Positions 1 to 7,188 of a stretch of DNA of 12,354 nucleotides are shown here, piece by piece (positions within the stretch are counted from its first letter, which is position 1; every line of letters begins with the position of its first letter). Under the pieces are notes generated by a model, which saw only the letters and a list, made by a program, of their open reading frames with translations, made no database searches and had not been told where the DNA came from. The translations under genes were made by a program, and so were the position numbers. Where the stretch lies: the NCBI GenBank assembly GCA_026770615.1, contig MU631337.1:33363-45716 (forward strand), given 5' to 3'. This DNA comes from Pavlovales sp. CCMP2436 (taxonomy: Eukaryota; Haptophyta; Pavlovophyceae; Pavlovales).

Positions 1-1
1 C

Positions 2-316
2 GCCACCCAGCCCACCGCCGGACCTGCCGTTCAATCCGCCGCACAGCCCACCACCCAGCCCACCGCCGCTCAGCCCGCCGCTCAGCCCGCCGCCGAGCCC
101 GCCACCACCGTCACCAACGCCGTCGTCGCGGCCAAGCCCGCCGCAGCCATCACTGCCGCTGCTCAGCCCACCACCCAGTCCGTCACCACCCAGCCTGCTG
201 GCGCTCCCCACACCACTCCCCAGCCCACCGCCGTCAAGCATACCGCCGCAGAGCCTGCTGCTCCGCCCAGCCCGCTGCTGCTCCTGAGCCTACCGCAGAG
301 CTCACCGCGCAGCTAA
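2..316 (+). pseudogene. Ala/Pro/Thr/Gln-rich segment of retroelement copy 1, open at left edge
   Basis: Frame 2 is open from the window edge to a TAA at 314-316 and reads as low-complexity protein built from repeats such as AQPAAQPAAEPATT and AKPAA. From about 268 to 328 the same composition continues better in frame 1 (QPAAAPEPTAELTAQ), after which frame 2 gives the ubiquitin-like domain. I therefore read the TAA as lying inside a short frame excursion created by two compensating indels. Such a segment is probably a disordered linker; no fold or function is visible. A compositionally similar Ala/Pro/Lys stretch occurs at 6185-6400. No start codon is visible in the window. Confidence 0.5.
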
Positions 317-1603
317 TCGCGCAGCCCGACGTACATCTTTGTCGTGATCCTCGGTCGCCAGACGCTCGTGCTCGAGGTAAAGCCACACTTTACGGTCGGA
401 ATGGTCGAAGACGCCATCAAGCACAACAAGCACAACACCGGCATCGCACCCGATCTCTACTTCCTCACTTGCGAGGGCAGACAGTTGGACGACCAACGCC
501 CACTTCGGGATTACGACATCGAGAACGAGACGACACTGCGCTCTACGTGCCGCATGCGAGGTGGTGCGCCAGCGCAAGTGCCAGCTCCCCAAGACCCCCC
601 CATCGCGGCCCACATAATTACGTCCTACATCAAGATACATGCACTGCTCCACGCAGCGGGCGGCCCGATCAGAGTTGACCGTACCCGTCGGGAGCGCACG
701 CTCGCACGCGCGATCCTCGCCGCGCTGCCCGTCGAGCCGAAGGCCATCGCGCCTAGTGAGATGCCTTCGGACCAGAGCTCCGAAGAAACACTTGCGGCCT
801 CGGACAAGAATCTCAAGAAGGCATTTCATCACGAGCTCGCGGCCAACTTGGTTTACACCATCTGCCAACGTGCACTGCAAGTCATTGACAGCACTACCAC
901 AATTGGGTTCAATCAAGACGTCCGTGCGCAGCCTCAGCATCTCCACCTAAACGACGTGGACCCTCTCCCCAACTACCGCGCCACCGGTTGGAAAGGGCTC
1001 AGCGGCGGCAGCTGCTCGACCCATGCCCAGGCCAGCCGGCCCTCGTTCTACGAGCTCCACGCCACCAAATACGCCTCCAAAGTCCGAGCCAACTCAAACG
1101 TTAATTTCGATCGCATTGAGGTCGATGCATTTGCGCACATACTCCCACCTGCCCGCCAAACCTTCCTCACCAATGCCGCCAACGTCGAGGCCGAAGCTAC
1201 CGCTGCAACATTGCTCCCGACAGCCGACGCGGACGCCCGGAGAGACCACCTAACCGGCTCCCCGCCGCCGCTGCAACCACCACCACATCAGCCACCGCCA
1301 CCGCCACCACCAACCCCACTCCCACCCCAGCCACAGCGGACGATGCGTGCACGGACACAGCAGCAGCGGCCGACGCTGGGCCCTCCGCCTCAGCAGCAGC
1401 TATCGCCAACACAACCGCCACCACAACCTCCGCCGCCGCCGCCACCACCACAACCACCGCCGCCACCGCCGCCACCTCAGGCACCGCCACAGCCACCAAC
1501 ACCGCCGCCTGGCAGTGCTCGGGGCAGATGCCACAGCCACGGCCGTGGTAGGGGTAGGACGGGTCGTGAGGGGAGGGGGTGGAGGTGGGAGCACGCCTTC
1601 TAA
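317..1603 (+). CDS. Ubiquitin-like domain protein with Pro-rich C-terminus (retroelement first-ORF region)
   Basis: The frame is open from just after the TAA at 314 to a TAA at 1601-1603, with no usable in-frame ATG before the domain; a GTG at 344 lies inside it, so this is probably a segment of a longer frame. Codons 332-565 match ubiquitin over its full length: YIFV aligns with QIFV, LEVKP with LEVEP, GRQLDDQ with GKQLEDG, DYDIENETTL with DYNIQKESTL, and the end is RMRGG. By my own alignment about 33 of 76 positions are identical, with a 3-residue insertion before GIAPD. Lys48 is replaced by Arg, Lys63 by Asn and Ile44 by Thr, while the Gly-Gly end is kept and followed by Ala. About 200 residues of unknown fold follow, then a poly-Pro/Gln tract (about 1258-1515) and an Arg/Gly-rich end. 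A host deubiquitinase could in principle cut after Gly-Gly; that is inference. Confidence 0.7.
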   Translation, partial: SRSPTYIFVVILGRQTLVLEVKPHFTVGMVEDAIKHNKHNTGIAPDLYFLTCEGRQLDDQRPLRDYDIENETTLRSTCRMRGGAPAQVPAPQDPPIAAHIITSYIKIHALLHAAGGPIRVDRTRRERTLARAILAALPVEPKAIAPSEMPSDQSSEETLAASDKNLKKAFHHELAANLVYTICQRALQVIDSTTTIGFNQDVRAQPQHLHLNDVDPLPNYRATGWKGLSGGSCSTHAQASRPSFYELHATKYASKVRANSNVNFDRIEVDAFAHILPPARQTFLTNAANVEAEATAATLLPTADADARRDHLTGSPPPLQPPPHQPPPPPPPTPLPPQPQRTMRARTQQQRPTLGPPPQQQLSPTQPPPQPPPPPPPPQPPPPPPPPQAPPQPPTPPPGSARGRCHSHGRGRGRTGREGRGWRWEHAF

Positions 1604-2102
1604 CGGGCGCGGACTGCCACCACCACCCCTACGTCGCCAACGGCAGGCGCCACGGTCAAGCGAGGAAGTCGAGCGCCCAAGCATGCCCTTGCCCACAAGA
1701 TCGACCGCAGACCTGGCCGCACGCAACTTCTCTGCCCTTGACCATCTCACCATTGCTGAGGCTGCTGGGCACGCTTGGAACACGTCTCGGCAACTCGACT
1801 CCATACCCCGGGACTTCCATGAGTCATGGGACGCTGCCAATGTCCGTGTCATCAGAGCCCTCCGCCACTCTGGTCCGGACAATGAAGTTGAGGAAGTGCG
1901 AGCGCTGAAGATGCGGTTGGTCCTGCCCTCGATCTTACTCCACAAACAGCCCGCTGCCCGCGGGGGGCAACAGAAACGCCTCGCGACCGCCAGGCTGCTT
2001 GCCTCTCGGTTCGATCGGTGCGAGCGAGGAGACTTCGGCAGCCTCGTGGCTGAGTGGTCCAGCGACTGCGCGAAGGAGTCGCAGCAGCGCCACACCCGGT
2101 GA
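1560..2102 (+). pseudogene. Region upstream of the RT, retroelement copy 1 (N-terminal extension)
   Basis: Frame 3 becomes convincingly protein-like from about 1560 and runs to an in-frame TGA at 2100-2102. It overlaps the end of the preceding frame-2 ORF, so a frame change occurs within the Pro/Gly-rich stretch at about 1515-1600. The segment carries charged helical text (NEVEEVRALKMRLVLPSILL) and a RGGQQKR patch followed by an Arg-rich stretch and a GDFGSLVAEW motif. I recall segments of this style upstream of RT domains in GC-rich algal and protist elements, but I recognise no named domain. After the TGA the same frame continues without loss of character (KAAVALLSKGKFSDAAKLL), which points to a nonsense mutation rather than a true end. 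Confidence 0.55.
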
Positions 2103-3521
2103 TCCCGCCCTGCCGACCCTGAGCGAGATATCAAGGCAGCCGTCGCCCTCCTCTCCAAAGGCAAGTTCTCCGACGCTGCAAAGCTGCTCGAGAGCAATGG
2201 CCTCGCCGACATCTTGAACCCAGTTGTGCTGCAGCAGATGCTCACCAAGCACCCGCGCAGGAGGACGGCCATGCCGCCAGTCAACCCAGGCCTCGACGCC
2301 ACTGACCGGCTCGTGGTCGGCATCTTTGAAATGCAGGAGTCCTATCGTGGGCTCAAGACCGACAAGGCCCAGGGCGCGTCGCTATGGAAGTATGAGTACC
2401 TCATACCGCTTGCCCCGACCGTACCCTTTGTTGGAGATGCCGCACGCCAAGTACTCGAGTCACACGCCTGGCTGGCATCATCCTTCGCAAACGGCGACCT
2501 ACCTCCCTGGTTCTACTTTGTGTTCTGCGCTGCACGGTGCGTGCCACTCCGCAAGTGCGCGGCCCAGGTCGGCGTCGCGGAGGCTGCGCGGCCAATCGGC
2601 ATCTCGTGTGCGCTGAGACGGGGGCTCACCAAAGGGGTCTTCCTCAACAAGGGTCTTCGCGGTGAGATCGAGGAATACCTCTTTCCGCAGCAGCTGGGAG
2701 TCCTCGTCTCGGCAGGCGGCACCAAGCTCATCTTTGGGGTCCGTGAGCTGCTTGAAAACCCACACTTTTGCATCGCAGGCTCCGACATCTACAACGCCTT
2801 GAATAAGGGAGACCGCGCAGAGATGGTAGCACGCACCCTCGTCAGCTCCCCCGGCCTAGCCCCGCTCGCATGCCTCTTCTACGCCACGCTCGCTTCCAAG
2901 TACCCGATCTTCGTCACTGGCAAGGGCGGAGGCCTGACGCACCATGGGCAGAGACGGCGAGACCGGTGTCGCTCAAGGGTCAGTAGAGGCTGGAGTCGCC
3001 TTTGCCATCTCCGTCCAACCCGAGTTAAAGGTGCTCGACGCCGAGCTGCGGCCATACGGTGGGGGCGCTCGGGCTGGCCACGACGACGTGCGCGCGTGGG
3101 GTCCGCCCTGGATCGTCTTCGCGGCGATGCAGCGCTTCCACGACGCGCTCTTCTTACGGCTCGGCCTTATCGTGCAGCGCTGAATCGACGAGGCCCACAT
3201 CGCCTCCCTTTGGTGACACGCAGCCACCTGCTTGACGGCGCCCCGACCCCGCACTACGGCGTCATGTGCTACGGCGTCCCAATCGGCTCGGAGGAGTACG
3301 CTTTCTGTGGCGCCATGACCCAGGCAGTGCCCAACTTCCTTGACATTGTGGACGAGCCGACCGGCACCATTACGCAGCGCGGCATGCTCGAGCTGCCGCA
3401 AGTCGCGCTCGTAGTAGGACGGAACTCCTTCCTGGACATGCGCGCGCATGGTTGGCGGTCATACCTGCACTTGCCGCGACCAGGCCTCCCCAGACCGCTA
3501 CCGCCACCACGGCAGGGATAG
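2103..3521 (+). pseudogene. Reverse transcriptase domain, frameshifted and stop-interrupted (copy 1)
   Basis: The frame runs from the TGA at 2100 to a TAG at 3519-3521. The fingers/palm start is recognisable from HAWLASSFANGDLPPWF (about 2460-2512) through ARPIGISCALRRGLTKGVF (about 2586-2642) and SAGGTKLIFGVRELL (about 2710-2754). The motif A region reads SDIYNALN, with Asp at 2784. From about 2940 the homology moves to frame 1: GETGVAQGS, then GGGARAGHDDVRAWGPP with the catalytic Asp pair at 3082-3087. The residue usually Tyr/Phe in YxDD is Gly here. The frame returns to 3 near 3235, where HYGVMCYGVPIGSEEY gives the motif that commonly follows the palm. Copy 4 at 8517-8900 keeps a more canonical TDFKNAFN. 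Two frameshifts and terminal stops mean copy 1 is very unlikely to make active enzyme. Confidence 0.78.
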
Positions 3522-4256
3522 GCGTTCCTCCGCTGCTGGCTCGAGATGCAACAGGAGTTTGGCGTCGGTGCTGGAGCGATGATCAACGCAGACCTGCCAA
3601 CCCGTGTGCTACACCTCCCCCCAGAAGAGGTCTGGCCGATGGTGCGCAGGGATCTCACAGGCAAGCCAAACCTCAACATGCAGAAGGACCTCACTGAGGA
3701 CCGCGAGGCTCAGCGGTTTGACGCGCTCAAGATGCGGATCAACGCGCTCCCGCGGGGCGATCGCGTCGTGCACTTGGTTAGGAGCATCGACCGCAACAGC
3801 TCTGCCTGGGTGGCCGCGCTTCCGATTGGCTACGGCGCCTGCACCATCGGCGAGTGGGTGGAGATCACAGCACGCTTCTTCGGCGTCCAGAGTCCCATCT
3901 GCGTCGGCCTAGCCGCAGGCGGCGCGCGGTTGTTCAACCGCGACATCGACGTGCACGGAGAGAACATTGTCGCGGCCACCGGGCAGAGCGTCACCGGCGA
4001 CCACATCTCCAAGCTCAGGCACGAGCCGCTCTTCGCCCTCCCGGCTGAGGTTGCGAGGAGACTGCGTGCGCACGCGCGCACCAAGGCGGGAGACATCTTC
4101 GCCTCGGTACTCACCTCCAACCAGGCCGCGTACCGGCTCTTCTTCGGTGGGGTAGGCCGGCGACCCGGACCAAAGGTCGACCGCTACGCCGAGTACAACC
4201 ACAAGGGTGGGCGGGCGGTCCCGCGACTGCTTGAATTCAAGACCATGGCGTTCTAA
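3522..4256 (+). pseudogene. RT thumb and start of restriction-like endonuclease region (copy 1)
   Basis: Same frame as the RT; an ATG occurs at 3546 but follows the TAG at 3519 directly, so I treat it as internal. The segment reads through PPEEVWPMVRRDL, an AWVAALPIG motif (about 3805-3833) and a GDHISKLRHEPL stretch (about 3996-4032). In RLE-bearing elements that position usually holds a Cys/His cluster before the nuclease; here the cysteines are largely absent, which may be decay. The end, PRLLEFKTMAF, contains Glu-Phe-Lys at 4233-4241, the right spacing for the ExK of a PD-(D/E)XK nuclease, with a candidate upstream Asp in GPKVDRY. The assignment rests on order and motif, not on an alignment. 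A TAA stops the frame at 4254. Confidence 0.6.
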
Positions 4257-4641
4257 AGGACTCGGTACAGGGACACCGACGGCAACTACCCTGGGCGTGC
4301 TGTGGGCAGGTGAGCTGATTCGCTTCCGGTAGAACGCATGGCGGAGCTCATCAAGATTGATCACGACTTCTTCCACACGACCCCCGGACAGACTGGCCCG
4401 ATGCAGGCCCGGGCACAGACCTTCTGCACTGCAGGCGGCCCCGCGTTTGCCGCCCTCGTGATTGGAGCCTTCGGCGAGTGGTCTGACGACCTGGAATCCT
4501 TCGTCGGGGACCTCGCCAGCATGGGCGCAAGAGCGCTCCAAGCTCGCATGGGGGCCCCCTCCGCCGTGCAAGCGCGCAGCACTCTCCTGTGGAAGATGAG
4601 ACAGGAGATCGGCATGTGCGCACTTCGAGGGCACGCCAAAG
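4257..4641 (+). pseudogene. C-terminal part of the retroelement protein (copy 1), separated by stops
   Basis: Continues in the same frame after TAA 4254 as RYRDTDGNYPGRAVGR, hits TGA at 4311-4313, then resumes; an ATG at 4338 opens a 231-codon ORF. The segment VIGAFGEWSDDLESFV (about 4458-4505) aligns with VIGAFGEVSADTHSLV in copy 2 (about 5281-5328), and CALRGHAK with AARGHAQ. The two copies therefore share one C-terminal domain that is conserved across the family. Shared homology ends at about 4641; beyond it the ORF (to 5033) is compositionally different, Arg-rich text and probably not coding in this direction. The domain function is unknown to me beyond lying C-terminal to the candidate nuclease core. 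Confidence 0.65.
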
Positions 4642-4671
4642 TCAGGCCCGCGCACAGACCTTCTGCACTGC
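4404..4671 (+). repeat. 29-nt direct repeat (4404-4432 and 4643-4671)
   Basis: Both units start caggcccg and end cttctgcactgc, with one mismatch in 29. They are 239 nt apart, so not in the same frame. The second unit begins exactly where homology to copy 2 ends, which suggests a template jump or recombination back into the element. Confidence 0.85.
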
Positions 4672-4675
4672 GCAC

Positions 4676-4719
4676 GCCACCGCGCCCGCCTCTCCGCGCC
4701 ACCGCGCCCGCCTCTCCGC
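4676..4719 (+). repeat. Perfect 22-bp tandem duplication
   Basis: Two identical, adjacent 22-nt units (4676-4697 and 4698-4719), each starting gccaccgcgcccgcc, immediately after the 29-nt repeat. The absence of mismatches suggests a recent slippage event. Confidence 0.9.
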
Positions 4720-4772
4720 GCACCAACTCTGACTGCGTCGTCTGCGCGCAGATGTGTCCCCTCAATCGCCCG

Positions 4773-5042
4773 TTACTCGCGCAGACTGGCGGAAGCGGCT
4801 CTGGCGATGAGTTGGAGGGTGACGAGCGGCTGCGGCTGCGACGCCTTGTGCACTTCCCAGAGCGTCGCGCGATGCCCCTTCGCGAACGAGCGCCGCTGCC
4901 TTTTGAGGGTCGCGTCCGCCTGCACGATGCCCTGGACAATCTCCGGGATCTCCGACTCCGTGACGTCGGCGATGACCATCACGCCGACGAGCTGGATGAG
5001 CGCCAAGAGGTCATCATCCATCTTCGTCCTTAGCAGAGACAT
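4773..5042 (-). CDS. Hypothetical minus-strand ORF, about 89 residues from the internal Met
   Basis: The minus-strand frame is open from 5132 to 4773; I prefer the internal ATG at 5042 (MSLLRTKMDDD) because G stands at -3 and the residues before it look random. The product reads as helical, mixed-charge protein (LLALIQLVGVMVIADVTESE, then a basic KRQRRSFAKGH patch), more natural than the Arg-rich reading of the other strand. It starts in the AT-rich spacer and ends close to the damaged 3' end of retroelement copy 1. I recognise no family. It could be a host exon, a piece of an inverted element, or a chance ORF in GC-rich DNA. Confidence 0.3.
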   Translation of the reverse strand: MSLLRTKMDDDLLALIQLVGVMVIADVTESEIPEIVQGIVQADATLKRQRRSFAKGHRATLWEVHKASQPQPLVTLQLIARAASASLRE

Positions 5043-5242
5043 CGCTGCTGCGAGGCCTTGGAGAGGCCGGACTCTCGAATCCGGCTCGAAAGACTTAACT
5101 AAGCAGAAACAGAAAACGGACAAATTGTGCAACCCACCTTTTCGGCCTACGCGATTTCTGATCGATTTCTGTTCGTCGCACTTTGATCTATAATAGAAAT
5201 CGCCTTCGACCGATTTTTTTTGTTTTACAGTACAGTAATATT
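5043..5242. other. AT-richer spacer with short inverted repeat and T-tract
   Basis: GC falls sharply here. A 9-bp inverted repeat, gcgatttct at 5151-5159 and agaaatcgc at 5195-5203, is followed by a T-rich run and ttttacag at about 5213-5230. It could be a transcript end for one strand or a polypyrimidine-CAG splice acceptor for the other; the sequence alone does not decide. Confidence 0.4.
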
Positions 5243-5255
5243 ATATAGCTGGAGC

Positions 5256-5709
5256 GCCCGTCAAGCCGATCCGCGGGATCGTCATCGGCGCTTTCGGTGA
5301 GGTCAGCGCCGATACGCACTCGCTCGTCAAAGAAATCGCGGCGCAGGGAGGCCGCAAGATGTACGCGCTGATGGGCGTGAGTCCGATGGAGGCGGCCGCG
5401 CGCATCAAGAAGCAACTCATCGACACGATCGGTACGATCGCGGCACGCGGCCATGCGCAGCTGCTGCTCGCGCGCTTGAGCGCGCTGGCCCCGATCGCTG
5501 CCCAGCATGGGAACACGACAAACAGCAACCAGCAGATCATCTCCCTAAACGCCCTTGCCCGGGCACACTACCGGAGATCCATCGGCACGCGCGGTGGCGC
5601 CCAAGCCAGCGCAGCCGACTAAGGCACGCAGCAGGCAATGGGCGACGCAGCGCTCAGACCAGCAAAACATTCAGAACAGTCAGACGCCAGCTTGAATCCC
5701 TATCAGTCA
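5256..5709 (+). mobile_element. Retroelement copy 2, 5'-truncated insertion
   Basis: A 454-bp insertion between the 13-bp repeats, made of the last about 122 codons of the retroelement protein, a stop at 5620-5622 and a 3' untranslated region of about 85 bp ending CCCTATCAGTCA. The last 150 bp recur in inverted orientation at 8324-8473 (about 10 mismatches). The final 30 bp also recur at 8485-8514 (one mismatch). Severe 5' truncation with an intact 3' end is typical of non-LTR retrotransposition. Confidence 0.8.
5257..5622 (+). pseudogene. C-terminal fragment of retroelement protein (copy 2)
   Basis: The frame opens at the truncation point without a natural start (an internal ATG lies at 5359) and ends TAA at 5620-5622. 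It aligns with copy 1 at VIGAFGEVSADTHSLV and AARGHAQ, then extends beyond the break in copy 1 through LLLARLSALAPIA to the family C-terminus RRSIGTRGGAQASAAD. No stops or frameshifts occur in its 121 codons, so this copy is younger or less decayed than copy 1. The domain lies C-terminal to the candidate nuclease core; its role is unknown. The fragment lacks RT and cannot mobilise itself. Confidence 0.75.
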
Positions 5710-5756
5710 ATATAGCTGGAGCTCATCGAAAAAAACGGCTCGATTGAACCTTCGCC

Positions 5757-6103
5757 ATGGCCTTCCGCGACGCAGTCGAGGCGAGTGGCAGCTGCTGGTC
5801 GCCTCGCTACCGGCCTCGGACACCAACATCGCCGCAACGGAGAGGATGTTCGACGTGACGAGCCTGAGCAGGCTTGGGCACTCGCGCTTCATGCACGGCG
5901 GAGAGCTGCCTGCGGTTCACCTCGAAGAAGTCAACGATGCGCTGCGGTCGTACGCGGCGGAGTTGACCGCGCTCCGCGACCGCCCGCCCTCTCCTGCTGA
6001 GTCGCCAGGCCGCTACTTCACCGAGTGCGATTCGGGCAGCGAGTCGCTCATGGTCAAGTTGCTCAGCAGCTCGTCCATAGCTGCTGAGCAAGTTGGCCAT
6101 TAG
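5757..6103 (+). pseudogene. Unrecognised broken ORF, possible 5' part of another element
   Basis: An ATG at 5757 sits in a good eukaryotic context (cgccATGG) and reads MAFRDAVEA in frame 3. The protein-like text then continues in frame 2: GEWQLLVASLPASDTNIAAT, ERMFDVTSLSRLGHSRFM, LEEVNDALRSYAAELTALRD, to TAG at 6101. This suggests a one-base frameshift near 5785. The text after the stop (RLAVKIASSLVEITGMEKIL) stays in the same frame, so the TAG may be a nonsense mutation. I recognise no domain. The gene begins just downstream of the 3' direct repeat of copy 2, so copy 2 seems to have landed in its upstream region. Confidence 0.4.
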
Positions 6104-6607
6104 CGACTTGCCGTAAAGATCGCCTCGAGCTTAGTCGAGATTACAGGCATGGAGAAGATCCTCGCCGACAAGAAGGCGACGCCGCGGGCTTGCGCCAAGC
6201 CCGCCGCCAATTCCACCGCCAAGCCCGCCGCCACCCAGTCCGCTGTTGCCCGGGCCACCGTCGTGTCCGTCGCCTCCGCCGAGCCCGCCACCAAGCACGC
6301 CACCAAACTCCTCTCCGAGCCTTCCTCCGTCCTCGTAGGCGAGTCCGCCGCCTCCGAGTCCGCCGCTGAGGGCGCCGTCGAGCTTACTTTGCAAGCGCTC
6401 ACGTGCGCCGCTACCACGTCGGCATCGAGCGGCGACCGTGGGCGCCGTTTGACATTCGGACGGCACCGCCACACGTCATGTAGCCCTCTGACAGCAGCTC
6501 GGCTGCACGCCTGCACTTCGGCTGTGCCGCCGGCGCCGAGGAAAGAAGGCAGTACTCATCGAGACATCGCACTGTCTCCTTGGGATATAGGTCGAAATCC
6601 GTATTAG
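6104..6607 (+). pseudogene. Ala/Pro/Lys-rich continuation of the broken ORF
   Basis: The same frame as the preceding ORF continues past TAG 6101; an ATG occurs at 6149 (MEKILADKKATPRACAKPAA). The text becomes low-complexity (AKPAANSTAKPAATQ, SAEPATKHATK, ESAASESAAEG) and resembles in composition the left-edge segment at 2-316 of retroelement copy 1, which precedes the ubiquitin-like domain there. After about 6440 it looks random, and the stop at 6605 lies inside the terminal inverted repeat of the next element, so the real end was lost or interrupted. A 5' retroelement fragment is my best guess; a host gene remains possible. Confidence 0.35.
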
Positions 6608-7027
6608 TGGCCAGTACGGGGAAAAATTGCGAAATAAAAGTCCGGTGAAAATCTTTCGGAGTAACTCACGAACCGGGTTGGGCACAGAGGTTTCAGATGC
6701 AGATTCGTGAATCGGGCGGCGCCCCATTCACGAATCTAATCTGCATCTAACTCCTCTGTGGCCCATCAGGAACCGTGACTTTCTTATCGCTTCCGAGCGC
6801 TGAGAATCGGAAATGATGTTAGTTACCTTTAGCATGTTGTCGACCCCAGATGCACTCGAGAGGCACACGAAGTGGGCTACGACCGTCGAGAAGGGCTCTA
6901 TTTGACAACAGCTATTGGTACTTAGCGCGCAGGGGCGAAGAATGTCTACTTCTTCGTTCCGCCCACAACTTTTCCTCTTCCGGCCCCAGTGCGGAATCGC
7001 GCCACTAATTCGGATTTCGACCCATAT
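6585..7027. mobile_element. MITE-like element with about 27-bp terminal inverted repeats
   Basis: The left end (6585-6611) contains ggtcgaaatccg and attagtggc. The right end (7001-7027) is its inverse complement with two mismatches. The element is about 443 bp and has no coding capacity. Outside the repeats both flanks contain TA, so a TA target duplication is possible but not provable in this AT-rich edge. Confidence 0.6.
6680..6764. repeat. Strong interrupted hairpin inside the MITE-like element
   Basis: Nested inverted pairs are visible: attcgtgaat/attcacgaat (6703-6712/6726-6735), agatgcag/ctgcatct (6695-6702/6741-6748) and cacagagg/cctctgtg (6683-6690/6753-6760), around a GC-rich 13-nt loop. 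Five extra bases (6736-6740) on the right arm look like a small duplication of aatct. Confidence 0.8.
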
Positions 7028-7188
7028 GTGTCTTCCGTCGAGTTAATTATATAGTTTTCTTTCGTAACAGTAACTGATATACACTGCTGCCAAGTAGTGC
7101 GCTCTGTAGCCATCGAAATGGCTAAAGGCGTGGGCGGCGAGAACCAGGCGTTTGCAAGCGTCCAGTACTCGGCAGCTTATCTAGGATA

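Larger units (their letters stand above)
1..4641 (+). mobile_element. Decayed non-LTR retroelement, copy 1 (ubiquitin-like / RT / candidate restriction-like endonuclease)
   Basis: One long plus-strand coding relic. Frame 2 carries the low-complexity N-terminal part, the ubiquitin-like domain and the Pro-rich linker (2-1603). Frame 3 carries the rest (about 1560-4640). Frame 3 is interrupted by TGA at 2100, TAG at 3519, TAA at 4254 and TGA at 4311, yet the protein-like reading resumes in the same frame after each stop. Around 2940-3230 the RT homology moves to frame 1 and back. There are no long terminal repeats and no integrase motif; RT followed by a C-terminal EFK motif fits a non-LTR element with a restriction-like endonuclease. 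The 5' end lies outside the window. Homology to the related copy at 5256-5622 ends near 4641, so the natural 3' end is missing. The class is confident; the exact clade is not assignable by eye. Confidence 0.78.
5243..5722 (+). repeat. 13-bp flanking direct repeats (candidate target-site duplication)
   Basis: atatagctggagc occurs at 5243-5255 and again at 5710-5722, exactly bracketing the 5'-truncated retroelement copy 2. The pair is perfect and bounded by mismatches on both sides, as expected for a target-site duplication made by target-primed reverse transcription. Confidence 0.75.

Noticed and set aside
1197..1502. Minus-strand Ala/Val-rich ORF
   Set aside because: Simply the complement of the CCA/CCG repeats encoding the Pro-rich linker.
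1515..1603. Programmed +1 frameshift between the ubiquitin-like ORF and the RT frame
   Set aside because: The frames do overlap, but the element carries other stops and frameshifts elsewhere, so a decay indel is simpler; no slippery site stands out.
1400..2323. Minus-strand 307-codon open frame
   Set aside because: Complement of the Pro-rich linker and RT-upstream region; Arg/Trp/Ser-rich text without protein character, while the plus strand carries the element frame.
5212..5230. Polypyrimidine tract plus CAG as a definite splice acceptor
   Set aside because: Looks good in isolation, but no donor or convincing exon could be paired with it, so it is only mentioned in the spacer entry.
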